The notes: generated by a model not told the origin, from the letters alone. Shown: positions 1 through 9,857, counted from the stretch's first letter. The stretch is DNA of 45,866 nt from Deltaproteobacteria bacterium (GCA_024280455.1 JAJRQC010000015.1:1-45866), one strand, 5' to 3'. Numbers and translations are program-made.

Positions 1-1
1 A

Positions 2-190
2 CTCCGGAAAGTGGTTAATCTTGTAATCTTGGTGGGTTACCTGATTTACCCTTACCACGAATCGCTAAAAATGTCACCCCAAAAAGGCGATTTCGTCTCA
101 AAAAATCAAGCAGTTAGGCCTACAGGGACAGGCACTAGCTTGACGGTTATGGATCGCGCGGGCAAAGATATTTTGAAAATGAGGGAATGA
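2..190 (+). CDS. 3' end of an unrecognised ORF cut by the window edge
   Basis: An open frame runs from the first full codon to a TGA at 188-190, giving 62 residues. The first part is hydrophobic (a possible membrane helix around VVNLVILVGYLIYPY) and the last 35 residues are polar and end in DRAGKDILKMRE. I do not recognise it. It could be the tail of a gene that begins before the window, a small membrane protein starting at the GTG at 11, or chance. No terminator is visible after it. Confidence 0.3.
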   Translation, partial: LRKVVNLVILVGYLIYPYHESLKMSPQKGDFVSKNQAVRPTGTGTSLTVMDRAGKDILKMRE

Positions 191-232
191 ATATATGATG
201 GACTCGTAAAAGGCAAAAAGGCCACTTGCACC

Positions 233-320
233 GTACGGAAAAACAAGGGGTTACATCCTTCCCGCCGTCGGTGGCGAGGCTTTTCGAAGTCTCGTTCCCC
301 TCGCTATCTATGACACCGAC
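233..320. repeat. Diverged intergenic repeat, copy A
   Basis: This stretch beginning GTACGGAAA and ending ACACCGAC aligns by eye with 12424-12527 at roughly 70-75% identity, with one gap of about 15 bases. Shared blocks include GTACGGAAA near the start, GGCTT-TCG-AGTCTC in the middle and CGCTATCTA-GACACCGAC at the end. Both copies are intergenic. Function is unknown. Confidence 0.5.
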
Positions 321-355
321 AATATATGGAAATTTATCACAGGCGGAGCCTGCAC

Positions 356-967
356 ATGAAAAAACTGTTTTGTTTCAGCTGTATTTTTATCCTGTTGTTC
401 AGTGTTGTCCAGGCATATGCCAATGGCGGTGCGGAATATAGGAGTGAAGACGTACTTGTTAAAAAATCAATAACCTATGACAAGAAACTGAACAAACCCA
501 TCACCGGAGTCGTCAAACAGTATGATGATTCAGGGGTTCTGCAGAAAAAAACGACCTATACTGATGGAAAAAAGGATGGAATAGAGGAGCGGTATCACAA
601 GTCAGGTGCCCTGGCGAGCGAAACCCATTTCAAAGACGGCAAACAGGATGGCTTGACCAGGATACTGAGTGAAACAGGGGTGGTGCTGTGGGAAATTCCG
701 TTTAAAGACGGGGAAAAGAACGGGATCGCCAGAAAGCGCAATCAGAAAGGCGTGCTGGTCGCTGAAATACCTTTTAAGGATGGAAAAATACACGGGGTTG
801 AAAAACGGTATTACCGCTCCGGGCAGGTAAAGGAAGAGACAACCTTTCGTGACAATGAAATGGACGGGGTGTACAAATCGTATGCTGAATCAGGAGAACT
901 TGTGGAAGAACTTCTCTATAAAAACGATGAGATTGTTACCCCGGATAAGTCGAAAGGATCAAAATAA
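356..967 (+). CDS. Exported MORN-variant (YwqK-like) repeat protein
   Basis: The protein has 203 residues. It opens with a signal peptide (MKKLFCFSCIFILLFSVVQAYA, residues 1-22), so it is probably periplasmic or surface exposed. The remainder carries at least five tandem repeats of about 23 residues built around DGKKDG-type turns (for example DGKQDGL, DGEKNGI, DGKIHGV), the signature of the MORN_2/YwqK antitoxin-like family. I chose the ATG at 356 because the signal peptide begins there and AGGCGGAG lies 7 bases upstream; an in-frame ATG at 326 would add ten residues before it. No toxin partner is adjacent, so an antitoxin role is not supported. The precise function is unknown. Confidence 0.8.
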   Translation: MKKLFCFSCIFILLFSVVQAYANGGAEYRSEDVLVKKSITYDKKLNKPITGVVKQYDDSGVLQKKTTYTDGKKDGIEERYHKSGALASETHFKDGKQDGLTRILSETGVVLWEIPFKDGEKNGIARKRNQKGVLVAEIPFKDGKIHGVEKRYYRSGQVKEETTFRDNEMDGVYKSYAESGELVEELLYKNDEIVTPDKSKGSK

Positions 968-1105
968 TCGGTTGAATACACATCCCAGGGATGTGTTCCG
1001 AGGAAGTTTTCGGGGAGGTACAATCTTCCTGCCGGTTGCCTTTGGTATGAATCAGGTAAGTATGTTTTTTCTCGGACAATTCAACCTCGGAAAGGGAGCT
1101 ATTTC

Positions 1106-1396
1106 ATGTTTGTAATTTCAATAAACTACACAAGTTCACTCGATCAGATTGACTTATTCCTCGAAGAACATATTGGTTTTTTAAAAAAACAATATAAGAA
1201 AAAGCTGTTTATCGCCTCAGGCCGGAAGATTCCGAGAACCGGAGGAGTGATTTTGGCAAGAGTAAAATACAGGACGGAACTGGATGGAATCATAGAAAAA
1301 GATCCTTTTTTCATACATGGCTTGGCCGAATATGAGGTGACGGAATTCCTTCCAAGTATGACCTTACCGGAATTTGCCGCTTTAAAGGAGTCTTAA
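1106..1396 (+). CDS. YciI-like (YCII domain) small protein
   Basis: This 96-residue protein begins FVISINYTSSLDQIDLFLEEHIGFLKK and contains the small ferredoxin-like alpha+beta YCII fold, including the conserved His (HIGFL, about residue 22) and a GRKIPRTGG segment that fits the family's substrate-pocket turn. Family members are small, often dimeric, mostly uncharacterised putative enzymes. GGGAG lies about 8 bases before the ATG. It stands alone between the MORN gene and hrpA. Confidence 0.75.
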   Translation: MFVISINYTSSLDQIDLFLEEHIGFLKKQYKKKLFIASGRKIPRTGGVILARVKYRTELDGIIEKDPFFIHGLAEYEVTEFLPSMTLPEFAALKES

Positions 1397-1474
1397 AAAG
1401 CAAGAATAAGATTTCGAATGCGCCAACGAATTCCGTGGACCGAATTCCGGGACAGCTTACTCTCCCCTCTCAAG

Positions 1475-1501
1475 CCCCTGGAGAACTATCGGTAGCAGGG
1501 G
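1475..1501. other. Hairpin downstream of hrpA
   Basis: CCCCTG at 1475-1480 pairs with CAGGGG at 1496-1501, and the loop contains a second small self-complementary CTATCGGTAG. It lies about 70 bases past the hrpA stop (minus strand) and 80 bases past the YciI-like gene. There is no T-run on either side, so it is at best a weak or factor-dependent terminator. Confidence 0.35.
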
Positions 1502-1568
1502 TGAATCCACCCTCATTTCCCCATTTTTCCACTTTGCCTGTGTCAACGAATAAAGGACTCCTTGATCC

Positions 1569-4500
1569 CTATTCAACCTGGCGGCAACTGTTTTCCAGTT
1601 CCTGCCAGAGATTTTTCAAGCGTTTTTCAGAGACCGGCATGGCGGTTCCGATCTCCGGGGCAAAGACCGAGACCCGGAACTCTTCAACCATAGTCCGGTA
1701 CAGGGCAATGGATTTTCTACATTCCGGGTTGTGGGTACTGAATTCATGGATATGGGTCAGGCGGTTGACCGCAGTGGTCAGCCGTTTTTGTTTTTGTGCA
1801 TCCTTTGCCGGGTCCTGTTCGGCCCGCTGCAGGCGAATGGCAAGGGCCTGCAGGTACCGGCCTGTATGCATCATCTGCTCGTGTGATCGGGTCAGCAGAA
1901 AATCCGCAGGAAGGATGGTTTTCAGGCATTGCATGAAGTCCTGCTCAATATCCGCATTATAGCTTTTATTCTTGCGGCAGCGGTTGGTCCAGGCGGTGCG
2001 ATCCGCCGAGACCCTGCGGCGGATCGAAATATTTTCTATAATGTTGGCGATAATTGCCTGTACCTTTAGGTGAATCCCCTGTTGTTCCAGCTTGGCAATA
2101 ATTGACTTGAAATCGGACTGGTCAGGGATCAGTCCGTCGCCGGTATGAAAGAGCCCGTCCATGATAAACCGAAAAAGTGCTTCACGGAGCTCAAGGGCCG
2201 TGCCCTTCATGCCCAGTGAAAGCCAGGATGCCGAGTGGCTGCCAAGAGCGGTTTTGCACTCTTTGCGTATCTGTTTCCGGCAGCCGGGAAACTGCAGGCA
2301 GTAGAGAAATTCCATGCCCTGGCGGTTCTTTGACCGGGCCTGCTGTTCATCATCTATATAATTGACATCTACCAGCCCCTGATCGGTTACAGACAGGGCC
2401 GGAAAATACAGTTTGTCGGCTCCGGTCCCGGTTGAGACTGAAATCCTTGCCGGCAGATCCTTGAAATTCCAGGTGGTCAGTCCGGTTCTGGTTGGCAGGC
2501 TGACCTTTTTTTTATCCTGCCTGAGCTGCTGCCCACTGCCGCCAACCATGAAATCAGGCAGGGCGGTCAGTATTTCCGTAAAGCTGCGACTGGTGCTAAG
2601 AATTTTTGAATTTTCACCCCTGAGTTGGTATCGCATCAGCAGGTGGCGGGGCAGGGTATCGGTCTGCCAGTCATTGCGGTTGACGATCAGTTGAAACTCA
2701 CGCAGCAGCGCCTTTTCAAGGGCCGGATACAAGGACCCGCTGTACAGGTCGAGCCGATCCATGATCCGGTCAACCGCATCAGGCAGCGGCACCATCCTGC
2801 GGCGAAGTTTTTTCGGCAGCCGCTTGCAGAGATAGAGGATTTTTTCATCAAGCAGGCCGGGAACCAGCCATTCAAAAGGAGCAGGGGAGAGCGAAGAAAC
2901 CTGTTGGGGAGTCAGTGAAACCGTGACCCCGTCTTTTTCATCTCCAGGCTTAAAATGGTAATGCAGGGGAAGATCGAACTCTCCGGCCCGCAGGGTTTTA
3001 GGATACAGATAGAGCTCATCCTGCTGCGGCATTTCTTTGCAGATGTCCTCTTCGTTCATCCATAAAAAATTGTCCGATTTTTTCTTTTTTAACAGTCGGT
3101 TCAAGGTGAATTTGTCATAGGCCGAACCGATACGCTGCTCGTAAAATGCAAAGAGAACCTGATCATCGACCAGAATATTTCTCCGGCGGACCCGTTCTTC
3201 CATGGTCGATATTTCCTGGATCAGGGCCAGGTTATGCTGTAGAAACGGATAACGGCCGCTCAGTTCTCCTTCAATCAGGCCCTGGTGGATAAAAATTTCA
3301 CGTGCCTCTTTGGCGGTTTTTTCATTTATCCGGCCGTAATTTACCTTTCTGCCCGCCACAATGGGCAGACCGAAAAGAGAAACCCGTTCCAGCGCCTGGA
3401 CCTGACCGGATTTTTTTGACCAGTGTGGATCGGAATAGTTGTATCTGCAGAGCTCTTTTCCTAGAACTTCCAGCCATTGCTCATCAATAAGGGCGGTGGT
3501 TCTGGCAAACAGTCTTGAGGTCTCAATGAAATCCGCAGCTATGATCCAGGCCACGTTTTTTTTATTATACAGGCATGAACCTGGAAAAATCGTCACTTCA
3601 CGGCCGCCGCTGACCGTGTACAGATTTTTTTCTTTCTTGCGGCCGATATTTCTTAAGAAACCACTGGCCAGGGCCATATGGATTGCAGCATAGGATGCCG
3701 GTTCGCTGTTGGAAACAAATCCTTTGATGGGTTTGAGCAGCCGGTTGATCTGTTCATGGATATCAAACCATTCACGCATCCGCTGCCAGGAAAGATAATG
3801 GGTTGTGCAGAATTTTCGTAATTTGGAACTGCTGAACGTGCCCTTGCTGAACTCCTGCCAGCTGTTCCAGATATTGAGCAGGCTCAGGAAATCGGACTGT
3901 TTATCGATAAACTGCGCCTGGGCCTGATCGGCGAGCTTTTCTTTTTCCGCAGGCCGCATGCGCGGATCCTGGATTGAGAGCGCTGCACAGATGATTATTG
4001 TTTCCCGCAGTGAATTTTGATTTGCTCCTTCAATAATGATTCGGGCAATACGGGGATCAAGGGGCAGACGGGCCATGATCCGTCCGCGCTCGGTGAGCCG
4101 GTCACGGGCATCAATGGCGCCTAGTTCGTGCAGCTGGCGAAAACCGTCGCTGATGGCCCGGGGTGAGGGCGGATCCAGAAAGGGAAACCGGCGCGGATCG
4201 CCCAGGCCCAGGGAAATCATCTGGAGGATGACTTCGGCCAGGTTGGAACGTTGTATTTCAGGGCGGGTAAACTCCGGCCGTCCCAGGTAGTCTTCTTCGC
4301 TGTACAGGCGCAGGCAGGTGCCGGGTCCGGTTCGCCCGCAACGACCTGCTCTCTGATCGCAACTGGCCTTTGAAATCCGTGCGACCAGCAGGCTGGAGGT
4401 CCGGGCCCGGACATTGTACTCTGGAATACGGGCAAGGCCGGTGTCGACCACAAACCGGATTCCGGGCACGGTTATCGAGGTCTCGGCCACATTGGTGGCA

Positions 4501-5321
4501 ACAATGATTTTTCGTTTTGTATAGGTCCGGAATATTTTTCGTTGATCACCGGCCTGGAGGCGGCCAAAGAGCGGCAGGATCAGGTGGCGGTCCGGATCAA
4601 GAGCGTGCTGAAGTGCGGACAGGGTATCAAGAATATCACGCTCGGTGGGCATAAATACAAGTATGTCACCACCGGGTTGCAGGCACAGTGTCTGCACTGC
4701 CTCGCAGGCCTGGTCGGCATGATTAATTTCCCCACCGTTGGATTCCTCCTGAAATTCGACGGTGATGGGAAAGGTCCGGCCTGAGACCTGGAAAATCCGG
4801 GCATTGCCGAAGTGGCTGCTGAATTTTTCGGTATCTATGGTGGCCGAGGCAATGATGAGTTTCAGCTCCGGTCGTTTGGGCAGCAGTTGTTTAAGATAGC
4901 CCAGCAGGAAATCAATGTTCAGGCTCCGTTCATGGGCCTCGTCAATGATGATGGTGTCATAGCGCTTGAGCAGACGATCTCTTCTGGTTTCGGCCAGCAA
5001 AATCCCGTCGGTCATGAATTTAATTCTGGTGCTTTCCTGTGTCCGGTCTTGAAAACGGACCGTGGAGCCGACCAGGTCGGGCCGTTTAAGCTCATCACTC
5101 ACCCGCTCGGCCATGGAGACCGCAGCCAGCCGTCGCGGCTGGGTACAGCCGATGATTTGTTCTCTGCCCCGGCCGGCGTCAAGACACATTTTGGGTAGCT
5201 GGGTGGTCTTGCCGGAACCGGTATCGCCTGCAATAATCAATATCTGGTTTTCACGGATTGCGGCAATGATGCGATCCTTTTCTGCTGTTATGGGCAGGTT
5301 GGTGGGATAGTTCAGATTCAT
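1569..5321 (-). CDS. hrpA: ATP-dependent RNA helicase HrpA (DEAH box)
   Basis: The protein has 1250 residues, close to the family's usual 1280-1300. It has Walker A GDTGSGKTT (32-40), DEAH (127-130), SAT (159-161) and the helicase motif VI QRAGRCGR (323-330). After the helicase core come the HA2/OB-fold regions and a long C-terminal DUF3418-type region typical of bacterial HrpA. Family members unwind RNA in mRNA processing and in rescue of collided ribosomes. It lacks about 60 residues at the N-terminus compared with the E. coli protein. No clear Shine-Dalgarno precedes the ATG. It is transcribed alone, opposite to most of the window. Confidence 0.95.
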   Translation of the reverse strand: MNLNYPTNLPITAEKDRIIAAIRENQILIIAGDTGSGKTTQLPKMCLDAGRGREQIIGCTQPRRLAAVSMAERVSDELKRPDLVGSTVRFQDRTQESTRIKFMTDGILLAETRRDRLLKRYDTIIIDEAHERSLNIDFLLGYLKQLLPKRPELKLIIASATIDTEKFSSHFGNARIFQVSGRTFPITVEFQEESNGGEINHADQACEAVQTLCLQPGGDILVFMPTERDILDTLSALQHALDPDRHLILPLFGRLQAGDQRKIFRTYTKRKIIVATNVAETSITVPGIRFVVDTGLARIPEYNVRARTSSLLVARISKASCDQRAGRCGRTGPGTCLRLYSEEDYLGRPEFTRPEIQRSNLAEVILQMISLGLGDPRRFPFLDPPSPRAISDGFRQLHELGAIDARDRLTERGRIMARLPLDPRIARIIIEGANQNSLRETIIICAALSIQDPRMRPAEKEKLADQAQAQFIDKQSDFLSLLNIWNSWQEFSKGTFSSSKLRKFCTTHYLSWQRMREWFDIHEQINRLLKPIKGFVSNSEPASYAAIHMALASGFLRNIGRKKEKNLYTVSGGREVTIFPGSCLYNKKNVAWIIAADFIETSRLFARTTALIDEQWLEVLGKELCRYNYSDPHWSKKSGQVQALERVSLFGLPIVAGRKVNYGRINEKTAKEAREIFIHQGLIEGELSGRYPFLQHNLALIQEISTMEERVRRRNILVDDQVLFAFYEQRIGSAYDKFTLNRLLKKKKSDNFLWMNEEDICKEMPQQDELYLYPKTLRAGEFDLPLHYHFKPGDEKDGVTVSLTPQQVSSLSPAPFEWLVPGLLDEKILYLCKRLPKKLRRRMVPLPDAVDRIMDRLDLYSGSLYPALEKALLREFQLIVNRNDWQTDTLPRHLLMRYQLRGENSKILSTSRSFTEILTALPDFMVGGSGQQLRQDKKKVSLPTRTGLTTWNFKDLPARISVSTGTGADKLYFPALSVTDQGLVDVNYIDDEQQARSKNRQGMEFLYCLQFPGCRKQIRKECKTALGSHSASWLSLGMKGTALELREALFRFIMDGLFHTGDGLIPDQSDFKSIIAKLEQQGIHLKVQAIIANIIENISIRRRVSADRTAWTNRCRKNKSYNADIEQDFMQCLKTILPADFLLTRSHEQMMHTGRYLQALAIRLQRAEQDPAKDAQKQKRLTTAVNRLTHIHEFSTHNPECRKSIALYRTMVEEFRVSVFAPEIGTAMPVSEKRLKNLWQELENSCRQVE

Positions 5322-5666
5322 TTCAGATCAGAGTACGGAAAAAGAAGGGGCTGAGGGACAAGGGGTAACCGGAAATCGCTGTTGGATTATTACCTGAGAA
5401 TCGGTTGGAATCATACTGCTTGTTTGTTGTCATCGGACTGCTGCCGGGGCGGTTGCATGAAATTCAATGGAACTGATCCGGTTTAGTTCTTGGAAAGAGG
5501 TCAAATGTTTGATAATCTTGTTCTGATAAGCGTTTTTTGTTAGTGATGTGTCAACGACAATGCAATTTATACCGGAAATCTTTTCAGATAACATCTGAAA
5601 ATATTATTCTGTTTTCTGATTACCACTGAAGTTCAGCTCAGTGTACAAATATTGGAAACACTCCAA

Positions 5667-5777
5667 CGTCATGCCCGAGTGTTGTTGTCGGGCATCCAGG
5701 AAGGTTGGCCTGATCACGGGGTATATCCTGGATCGAAGTCTGCGCTTATCTCCTGCCCAACAGCCTGCGGGAATGAC
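5667..5777. repeat. BIME-like paired palindromic repeat (GTCATGCCCG family)
   Basis: The left unit CGTCATGCCCGAG (from 5667) is itself a palindrome closing at TCGGGCATCCAG, and the element ends with the inverse unit GCGGGAATGAC at 5767-5777. The first 32 bases recur at 38498-38529 with one mismatch. It is related in design to 5893-5973 and 38358-38427. Confidence 0.7.
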
Positions 5778-5892
5778 CGGAGAAAAATAAGGACAGGAAT
5801 GACAAACAGTCAACAGCCGATACAATAACGAAACGAAGCTGAGTATTAATGGTAATCAGATTCTATTTTGTTACATGCAATAATGAGTTCCT

Positions 5893-5973
5893 CGTCATCC
5901 CCGAAGGGAGTTGTCGGGGATCCAGTGGGCTGGAAACATCGTGGATCCCCGCCAAAAGCACGCGGGGATGACG
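5893..5973. repeat. BIME-like paired palindromic repeat (GTCATCCCCG family)
   Basis: CGTCATCCCCG at 5893 is matched by its inverse CGGGGATGACG ending at 5973. Internal halves GGGGATCCA and GTGGATCCCC pair with each other. The element lies 66 bases before the galU start codon and could lie in the galU leader or affect hrpA/galU expression. Confidence 0.75.
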
Positions 5974-6039
5974 GAAAAAAGACCAATAGTACAAAGTAGA
6001 ATTAACCCTGAAAAAATTACTTTACCAGGTGAAAACAAT

Positions 6040-6933
6040 ATGAAAAAAATACGAAAGGCGGTTATCCCTGTGGCCGGTTTGGGAACCAGATTTTTACCAG
6101 CCACCAAGGCCATCCCCAAAGAGATGTTGACCATTGTTGACCGTCCCACCATTCAATACATCGTTGAAGAGGTCGTGGCCTCCGGTATTGAAGAAGTGGT
6201 CCTGATTACCAGTGCCGGTAAATCAGCGATTGAAAATCATTTTGACTATGATTTCCAGCTGGATACTGTTTTGAAGGAGAAAAACAAGTCCACGCTCAGG
6301 GAAGAGTTGATGAATATCTCCAACCTGATCGATGTTGTTTCCGTGCGCCAGAAAGAACCGCTCGGCCTTGGCCATGCCATCTGGATGGCCCGTAATGTCA
6401 TTGGTGATGAGCCTTTCCTGGTCCTGCTGGGCGATGATCTTGTCCGCAGTAAGGTGCCCTGCTGCAAGCAGATGATAGAGCTCTATAATGAGGTCGGGGA
6501 ATCCATTGTCGCCATTCAGCGGGTTCCCAAGGATCAGACCTTTCAGTATGGTATCATCGAAGGCGTAGAAACCGAGCATGACCGAACCTTTAGAGTTAAA
6601 CGAATGGTGGAGAAGCCGGCTCCGGGTACTTCGGATTCGGACATGGCTATTATCGGCCGTTATCTGCTCATGCCGGAAATTTTCGACCTGCTGGGCAAAA
6701 CCACACCCGGCCATGGCGGTGAAATTCAGCTCACCGACGCCCTGCAGGCCCTGTCCATCCGCAGGGGAATGTATGCCTACGAGTTTATCGGCAACCGGTA
6801 TGATGCCGGTGATAAACTCGGCTATCTTAAAGCCATTGTAGATTTTTCGCTGGAGCACCCCACCCTGGGGGCACCGTTTAAGGAATATCTGCAAACCATC
6901 TGTGCAGGCGGTAAGTGCTCCGTACCTTCCTGA
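6040..6933 (+). CDS. galU: UTP--glucose-1-phosphate uridylyltransferase
   Basis: The 297-residue enzyme makes UDP-glucose from UTP and glucose-1-phosphate for envelope polysaccharides. The nucleotide-binding signature GLGTRFLPATKAIPKEM is at residues 13-29, and the later VEKPAPG, GRYLL and GGEIQLTDAL segments are typical of GalU. I placed the start at 6040 (MKKIRKAVIPVAG), with AGGTG 8 bases upstream; an upstream in-frame ATG at 5911 would translate through the palindromic repeat and is unlikely. Length matches the family. Confidence 0.93.
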   Translation: MKKIRKAVIPVAGLGTRFLPATKAIPKEMLTIVDRPTIQYIVEEVVASGIEEVVLITSAGKSAIENHFDYDFQLDTVLKEKNKSTLREELMNISNLIDVVSVRQKEPLGLGHAIWMARNVIGDEPFLVLLGDDLVRSKVPCCKQMIELYNEVGESIVAIQRVPKDQTFQYGIIEGVETEHDRTFRVKRMVEKPAPGTSDSDMAIIGRYLLMPEIFDLLGKTTPGHGGEIQLTDALQALSIRRGMYAYEFIGNRYDAGDKLGYLKAIVDFSLEHPTLGAPFKEYLQTICAGGKCSVPS

Positions 6934-7156
6934 TTTTTTTAATATTCGGCTAGCACCCCATCTTCGCTCGATCCTGCTTGTTCACATATGACTCAATATA
7001 GCTCTCAAACAGGCTCGGAGTCTCACAGGCTCGCTACCTGAGCGAACCTGCGGCACTATCCAAATATTTACAACTCATCGAAACAGGCTATCTCTGAGAA
7101 ACAACCCGAATGGTTACTGATTTTTTTCTTGCGTTCTTTTTCTTTTGGGGGCTTTG

Positions 7157-9694
7157 ATGCCGTTGTATGAAGTAGCTGTTATTGCCCCTTTAGCAACCAC
7201 TCTGACATATGACCAGCCGATAGAATATGAGGGAACCTTAAGCCCCGGTTTACGGGTGCTTGTTCCCCTGGGAAACCGGCTGGTCACCGGCTATATTCTT
7301 GGTCCGGCTGATATACCGGAAGTTCGTCCCGGTGCAAAGAAAAAGAAGGTCGTGCTCAGGCCCATCGTTGACCTGCTCGACTCTCGTCCCCTTTTCCCGG
7401 CCGCCATGATTCCGCTGTTTCGGTGGATTGCCGACTATTATCACCATCCCATAGGCGAGGTTATCCGCACCGCTCTGCCCGGCGGAATGACTGCAGGCAG
7501 CGGCAGGGTTATCCGTCTGACCCGGCAAGGCAAGGATCGCCTGGATGAGTTGAAGGCGGATACGAAATTCGGCTCCGCCGCCTGGATGGATAAACTTCTT
7601 TCCGACGGCGAACTGGACAAGGGAACGGTCGCCCGGATGTGGCGTAAAATAACCCTCCAGCGCAGGTTGAAAAAATGGGAACAACAGGGACTGCTGGTCA
7701 TTGAGCAGGTTCTGACTAAAGAAAGAGTGCGCAGCAAAAGGGAAGTTGTTTTAGCCCTTGCCCCTGAACCGGCCGAAAATTTTGATATTTCAGCGTGCTC
7801 CACCGCAGAAGAAGCATTCCGGCAACTGCGGCAACATATCTCTATCGATCCGGGTAAGGCCGAGCTGACCCTGCTTGAACATTTCTGCCGTTTTTTTATT
7901 ACCGGGGGCGGAAAGCCGGTGAGCAGGCGTGACTTGAACCGCATCTACTCCGGAACCTCCAAGGCTGTTAAAACCCTTGTTGCTAAAAATGTTCTCACCA
8001 TAAGCGAGCGCCGTATCTATCGTGACCCCTTTGGCGACCGGCCGCTGTTTGCAGAGCGGCCTGAACAGTTGACCGACGAACAACAACAGGTTTTGAGCCG
8101 TCTTTTGCCTGCGGTCAAAGAAGGGAAATTTGAAACTTTTCTCCTGTTTGGCGTCACCGGCTGCGGTAAAACCGAGGTCTATCTTCAGGCAACGGAACAG
8201 GCGCTGGCCCAAAACAAAACGGTTCTGGTGCTGGTTCCGGAAATTGCTCTGGCCTCACAGGTTGAAGGCCATTTTTATTCACGATTCGGCGACACCCTTG
8301 CCGTTCTGCACAGTGGCCTGACGGCAGGGCAGCGGCTCGATGAATGGCAGCGCATCGAACAGGGGAAGGTGCAGGTGGTTATCGGTGCCCGTTCGGCAGT
8401 CTTTGCCCCGCTTGCCGAGCTTGGTTTGATTATTGTCGATGAAGAGCATGAGTCCTCCTACAAGCAGGATGATGGTCTGCGCTATAATGGACGTGATGTC
8501 GCGGTTCTACGGGCACGGTACGCGGGCTGCCCGGTCCTGCTGGGCTCGGCAACTCCGTCGGTCAACAGTTTTCACAATGCCCGATCGGGAAAATACACCC
8601 TGCTGACCATGAAACGACGGGTAGCCGACCGAAAACTGCCCGAGGTTGATATTGTCGATTTAACCTCGATTAAAAAATCCAGACCGGATCTGTTTTTTTC
8701 AGACCAGTTGCTTGACGCCCTGAAAGAGAACATGGAGCAGCGGCAGCAGAGTCTATTGTTCGTCAACCGTCGAGGGTATGCCTCTTTTCTGCTGTGCAGG
8801 GACTGCGGTCATGTGATTCGCTGCCGCCATTGCCAGGTTTCCATGACCCTTCACCGGGGTTCAAATCACCTTATCTGTCATTACTGTGGCTACACCCTGC
8901 CCACCGATATCCTTTGCCCTGGATGCCGAACCGGAAAAGTCGTTCCCCTGGGCATTGGCTCCGAGCGGATTGAAAATGAGGTCACTCAAATCCTGCCCCA
9001 CGCCCGGGTTGCACGACTGGACAGCGATACGGCCGGAACACGAAAAAATTATCTGGCCCTGCTCAAAGACGTTCGGGATCGTAAAATTGATGTTTTGGTC
9101 GGCACTCAGATGATCGCAAAGGGGCTGCATTTCCCCCATGTGACCCTGGTCGGTGTCGTCCTGGCCGACAGTGGTTTGAATATGCCCGATTACAAGGCCA
9201 GCGAGCGTACTTTTTCTCTGCTCTCCCAGGTAACGGGCAGGGCGGGCAGGGGAGAGTTGCCCGGCCGGGTTATTGTCCAGACCCATCAACCCGGGCATTA
9301 TGCGGTCCGTTTTGCCGCTGCTCATGATTATGTTGGTTTTTATGAACAGGAGGTCGCAGATCGCCATGAGCTTGGCTATCCCCCATTTTCCCGTCTGGTC
9401 AATATTCGCTGCAGCGGGAAAAACGAAATGAAGGTCCAACAGACGACAGTAAGGGTCCGCGATTTTTTGCAACATCGTCTTGAGAGTACAGAGAAGAAAA
9501 AAATAAAAATACTTGGGCCTGCACCGGCACCGCTTTCCATGCTCAGAGACAGGTATCGCTACCAGCTGTTGTTGAAAAGTGATGATATTGTCGCTCTTCA
9601 TCGCCTCTGCGACCAACTGCTTGCCGCCGGCTCTAAAGTCTGTCCGGGAACAGTACGATTAGCCGTGGACATTGATCCTGAGAATATGATGTAG
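7157..9694 (+). CDS. priA: Primosomal replication-restart helicase PriA
   Basis: The 845-residue protein begins MPLYEVAVIAPLATTLTYDQP, the 3'-end DNA-binding domain. It contains Walker A GVTGCGKT (332-339), DEEH (428-431) and the two zinc sites formed by eight cysteines (547, 550, 556, 559, 574, 577, 587, 590). PriA reloads the replisome at stalled or recombined forks. The ATG at 7157 follows a GGGGG tract by 6 bases; a TTG at 7145 is a poorer start. The length is slightly above the usual 730-830, mainly from a charged region before the helicase core. Confidence 0.95.
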   Translation: MPLYEVAVIAPLATTLTYDQPIEYEGTLSPGLRVLVPLGNRLVTGYILGPADIPEVRPGAKKKKVVLRPIVDLLDSRPLFPAAMIPLFRWIADYYHHPIGEVIRTALPGGMTAGSGRVIRLTRQGKDRLDELKADTKFGSAAWMDKLLSDGELDKGTVARMWRKITLQRRLKKWEQQGLLVIEQVLTKERVRSKREVVLALAPEPAENFDISACSTAEEAFRQLRQHISIDPGKAELTLLEHFCRFFITGGGKPVSRRDLNRIYSGTSKAVKTLVAKNVLTISERRIYRDPFGDRPLFAERPEQLTDEQQQVLSRLLPAVKEGKFETFLLFGVTGCGKTEVYLQATEQALAQNKTVLVLVPEIALASQVEGHFYSRFGDTLAVLHSGLTAGQRLDEWQRIEQGKVQVVIGARSAVFAPLAELGLIIVDEEHESSYKQDDGLRYNGRDVAVLRARYAGCPVLLGSATPSVNSFHNARSGKYTLLTMKRRVADRKLPEVDIVDLTSIKKSRPDLFFSDQLLDALKENMEQRQQSLLFVNRRGYASFLLCRDCGHVIRCRHCQVSMTLHRGSNHLICHYCGYTLPTDILCPGCRTGKVVPLGIGSERIENEVTQILPHARVARLDSDTAGTRKNYLALLKDVRDRKIDVLVGTQMIAKGLHFPHVTLVGVVLADSGLNMPDYKASERTFSLLSQVTGRAGRGELPGRVIVQTHQPGHYAVRFAAAHDYVGFYEQEVADRHELGYPPFSRLVNIRCSGKNEMKVQQTTVRVRDFLQHRLESTEKKKIKILGPAPAPLSMLRDRYRYQLLLKSDDIVALHRLCDQLLAAGSKVCPGTVRLAVDIDPENMM

Positions 9695-9760
9695 ACTGCT
9701 TTGAGAGAAAGTGTTGCGGACACTCACTTGCTGTGAGGGGTTTGGCGGGGTTTAAAAAAC

Positions 9761-9803
9761 AAGCCCTGCCCGGAAAAAAGGAGGGGAAAACCGGACAGGG
9801 CTT
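9761..9803. terminator. Hairpin between convergent priA and zraP-like gene
   Basis: Arms AAGCCCTGCCCGG (9761-9773) and CCGGACAGGGCTT (9791-9803) form a 13-position stem with a single C-A mismatch. It sits between the ends of two convergent genes, the expected place for a bidirectional terminator, although the flanking T-tract is poor. Confidence 0.55.
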
Positions 9804-9857
9804 GGGGCAGATTGAAACGTACTCTAGGCACCCTTTAGAGTATTGAATAAAATCGGT

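Larger units (their letters stand above)
5322..6039. other. 718-base intergenic region between hrpA and galU
   Basis: I see no credible gene here. The stretch holds two inverted-pair palindromic repeats of the GTCATNCCCG type, at 5667-5777 and 5893-5973. The rest is AT-rich DNA that must include the promoters for the divergent hrpA and galU genes; I could not assign -35/-10 boxes with confidence. Confidence 0.6.

Noticed and set aside
849-1115. 88-residue ORF overlapping the MORN gene and the YciI-like gene
   Set aside because: It is out of frame with both better supported genes and shows no family features.
5911-6039. N-terminal extension of GalU from the upstream ATG
   Set aside because: The added residues are translated palindromic repeat; the family start and the ribosome site are at 6040.
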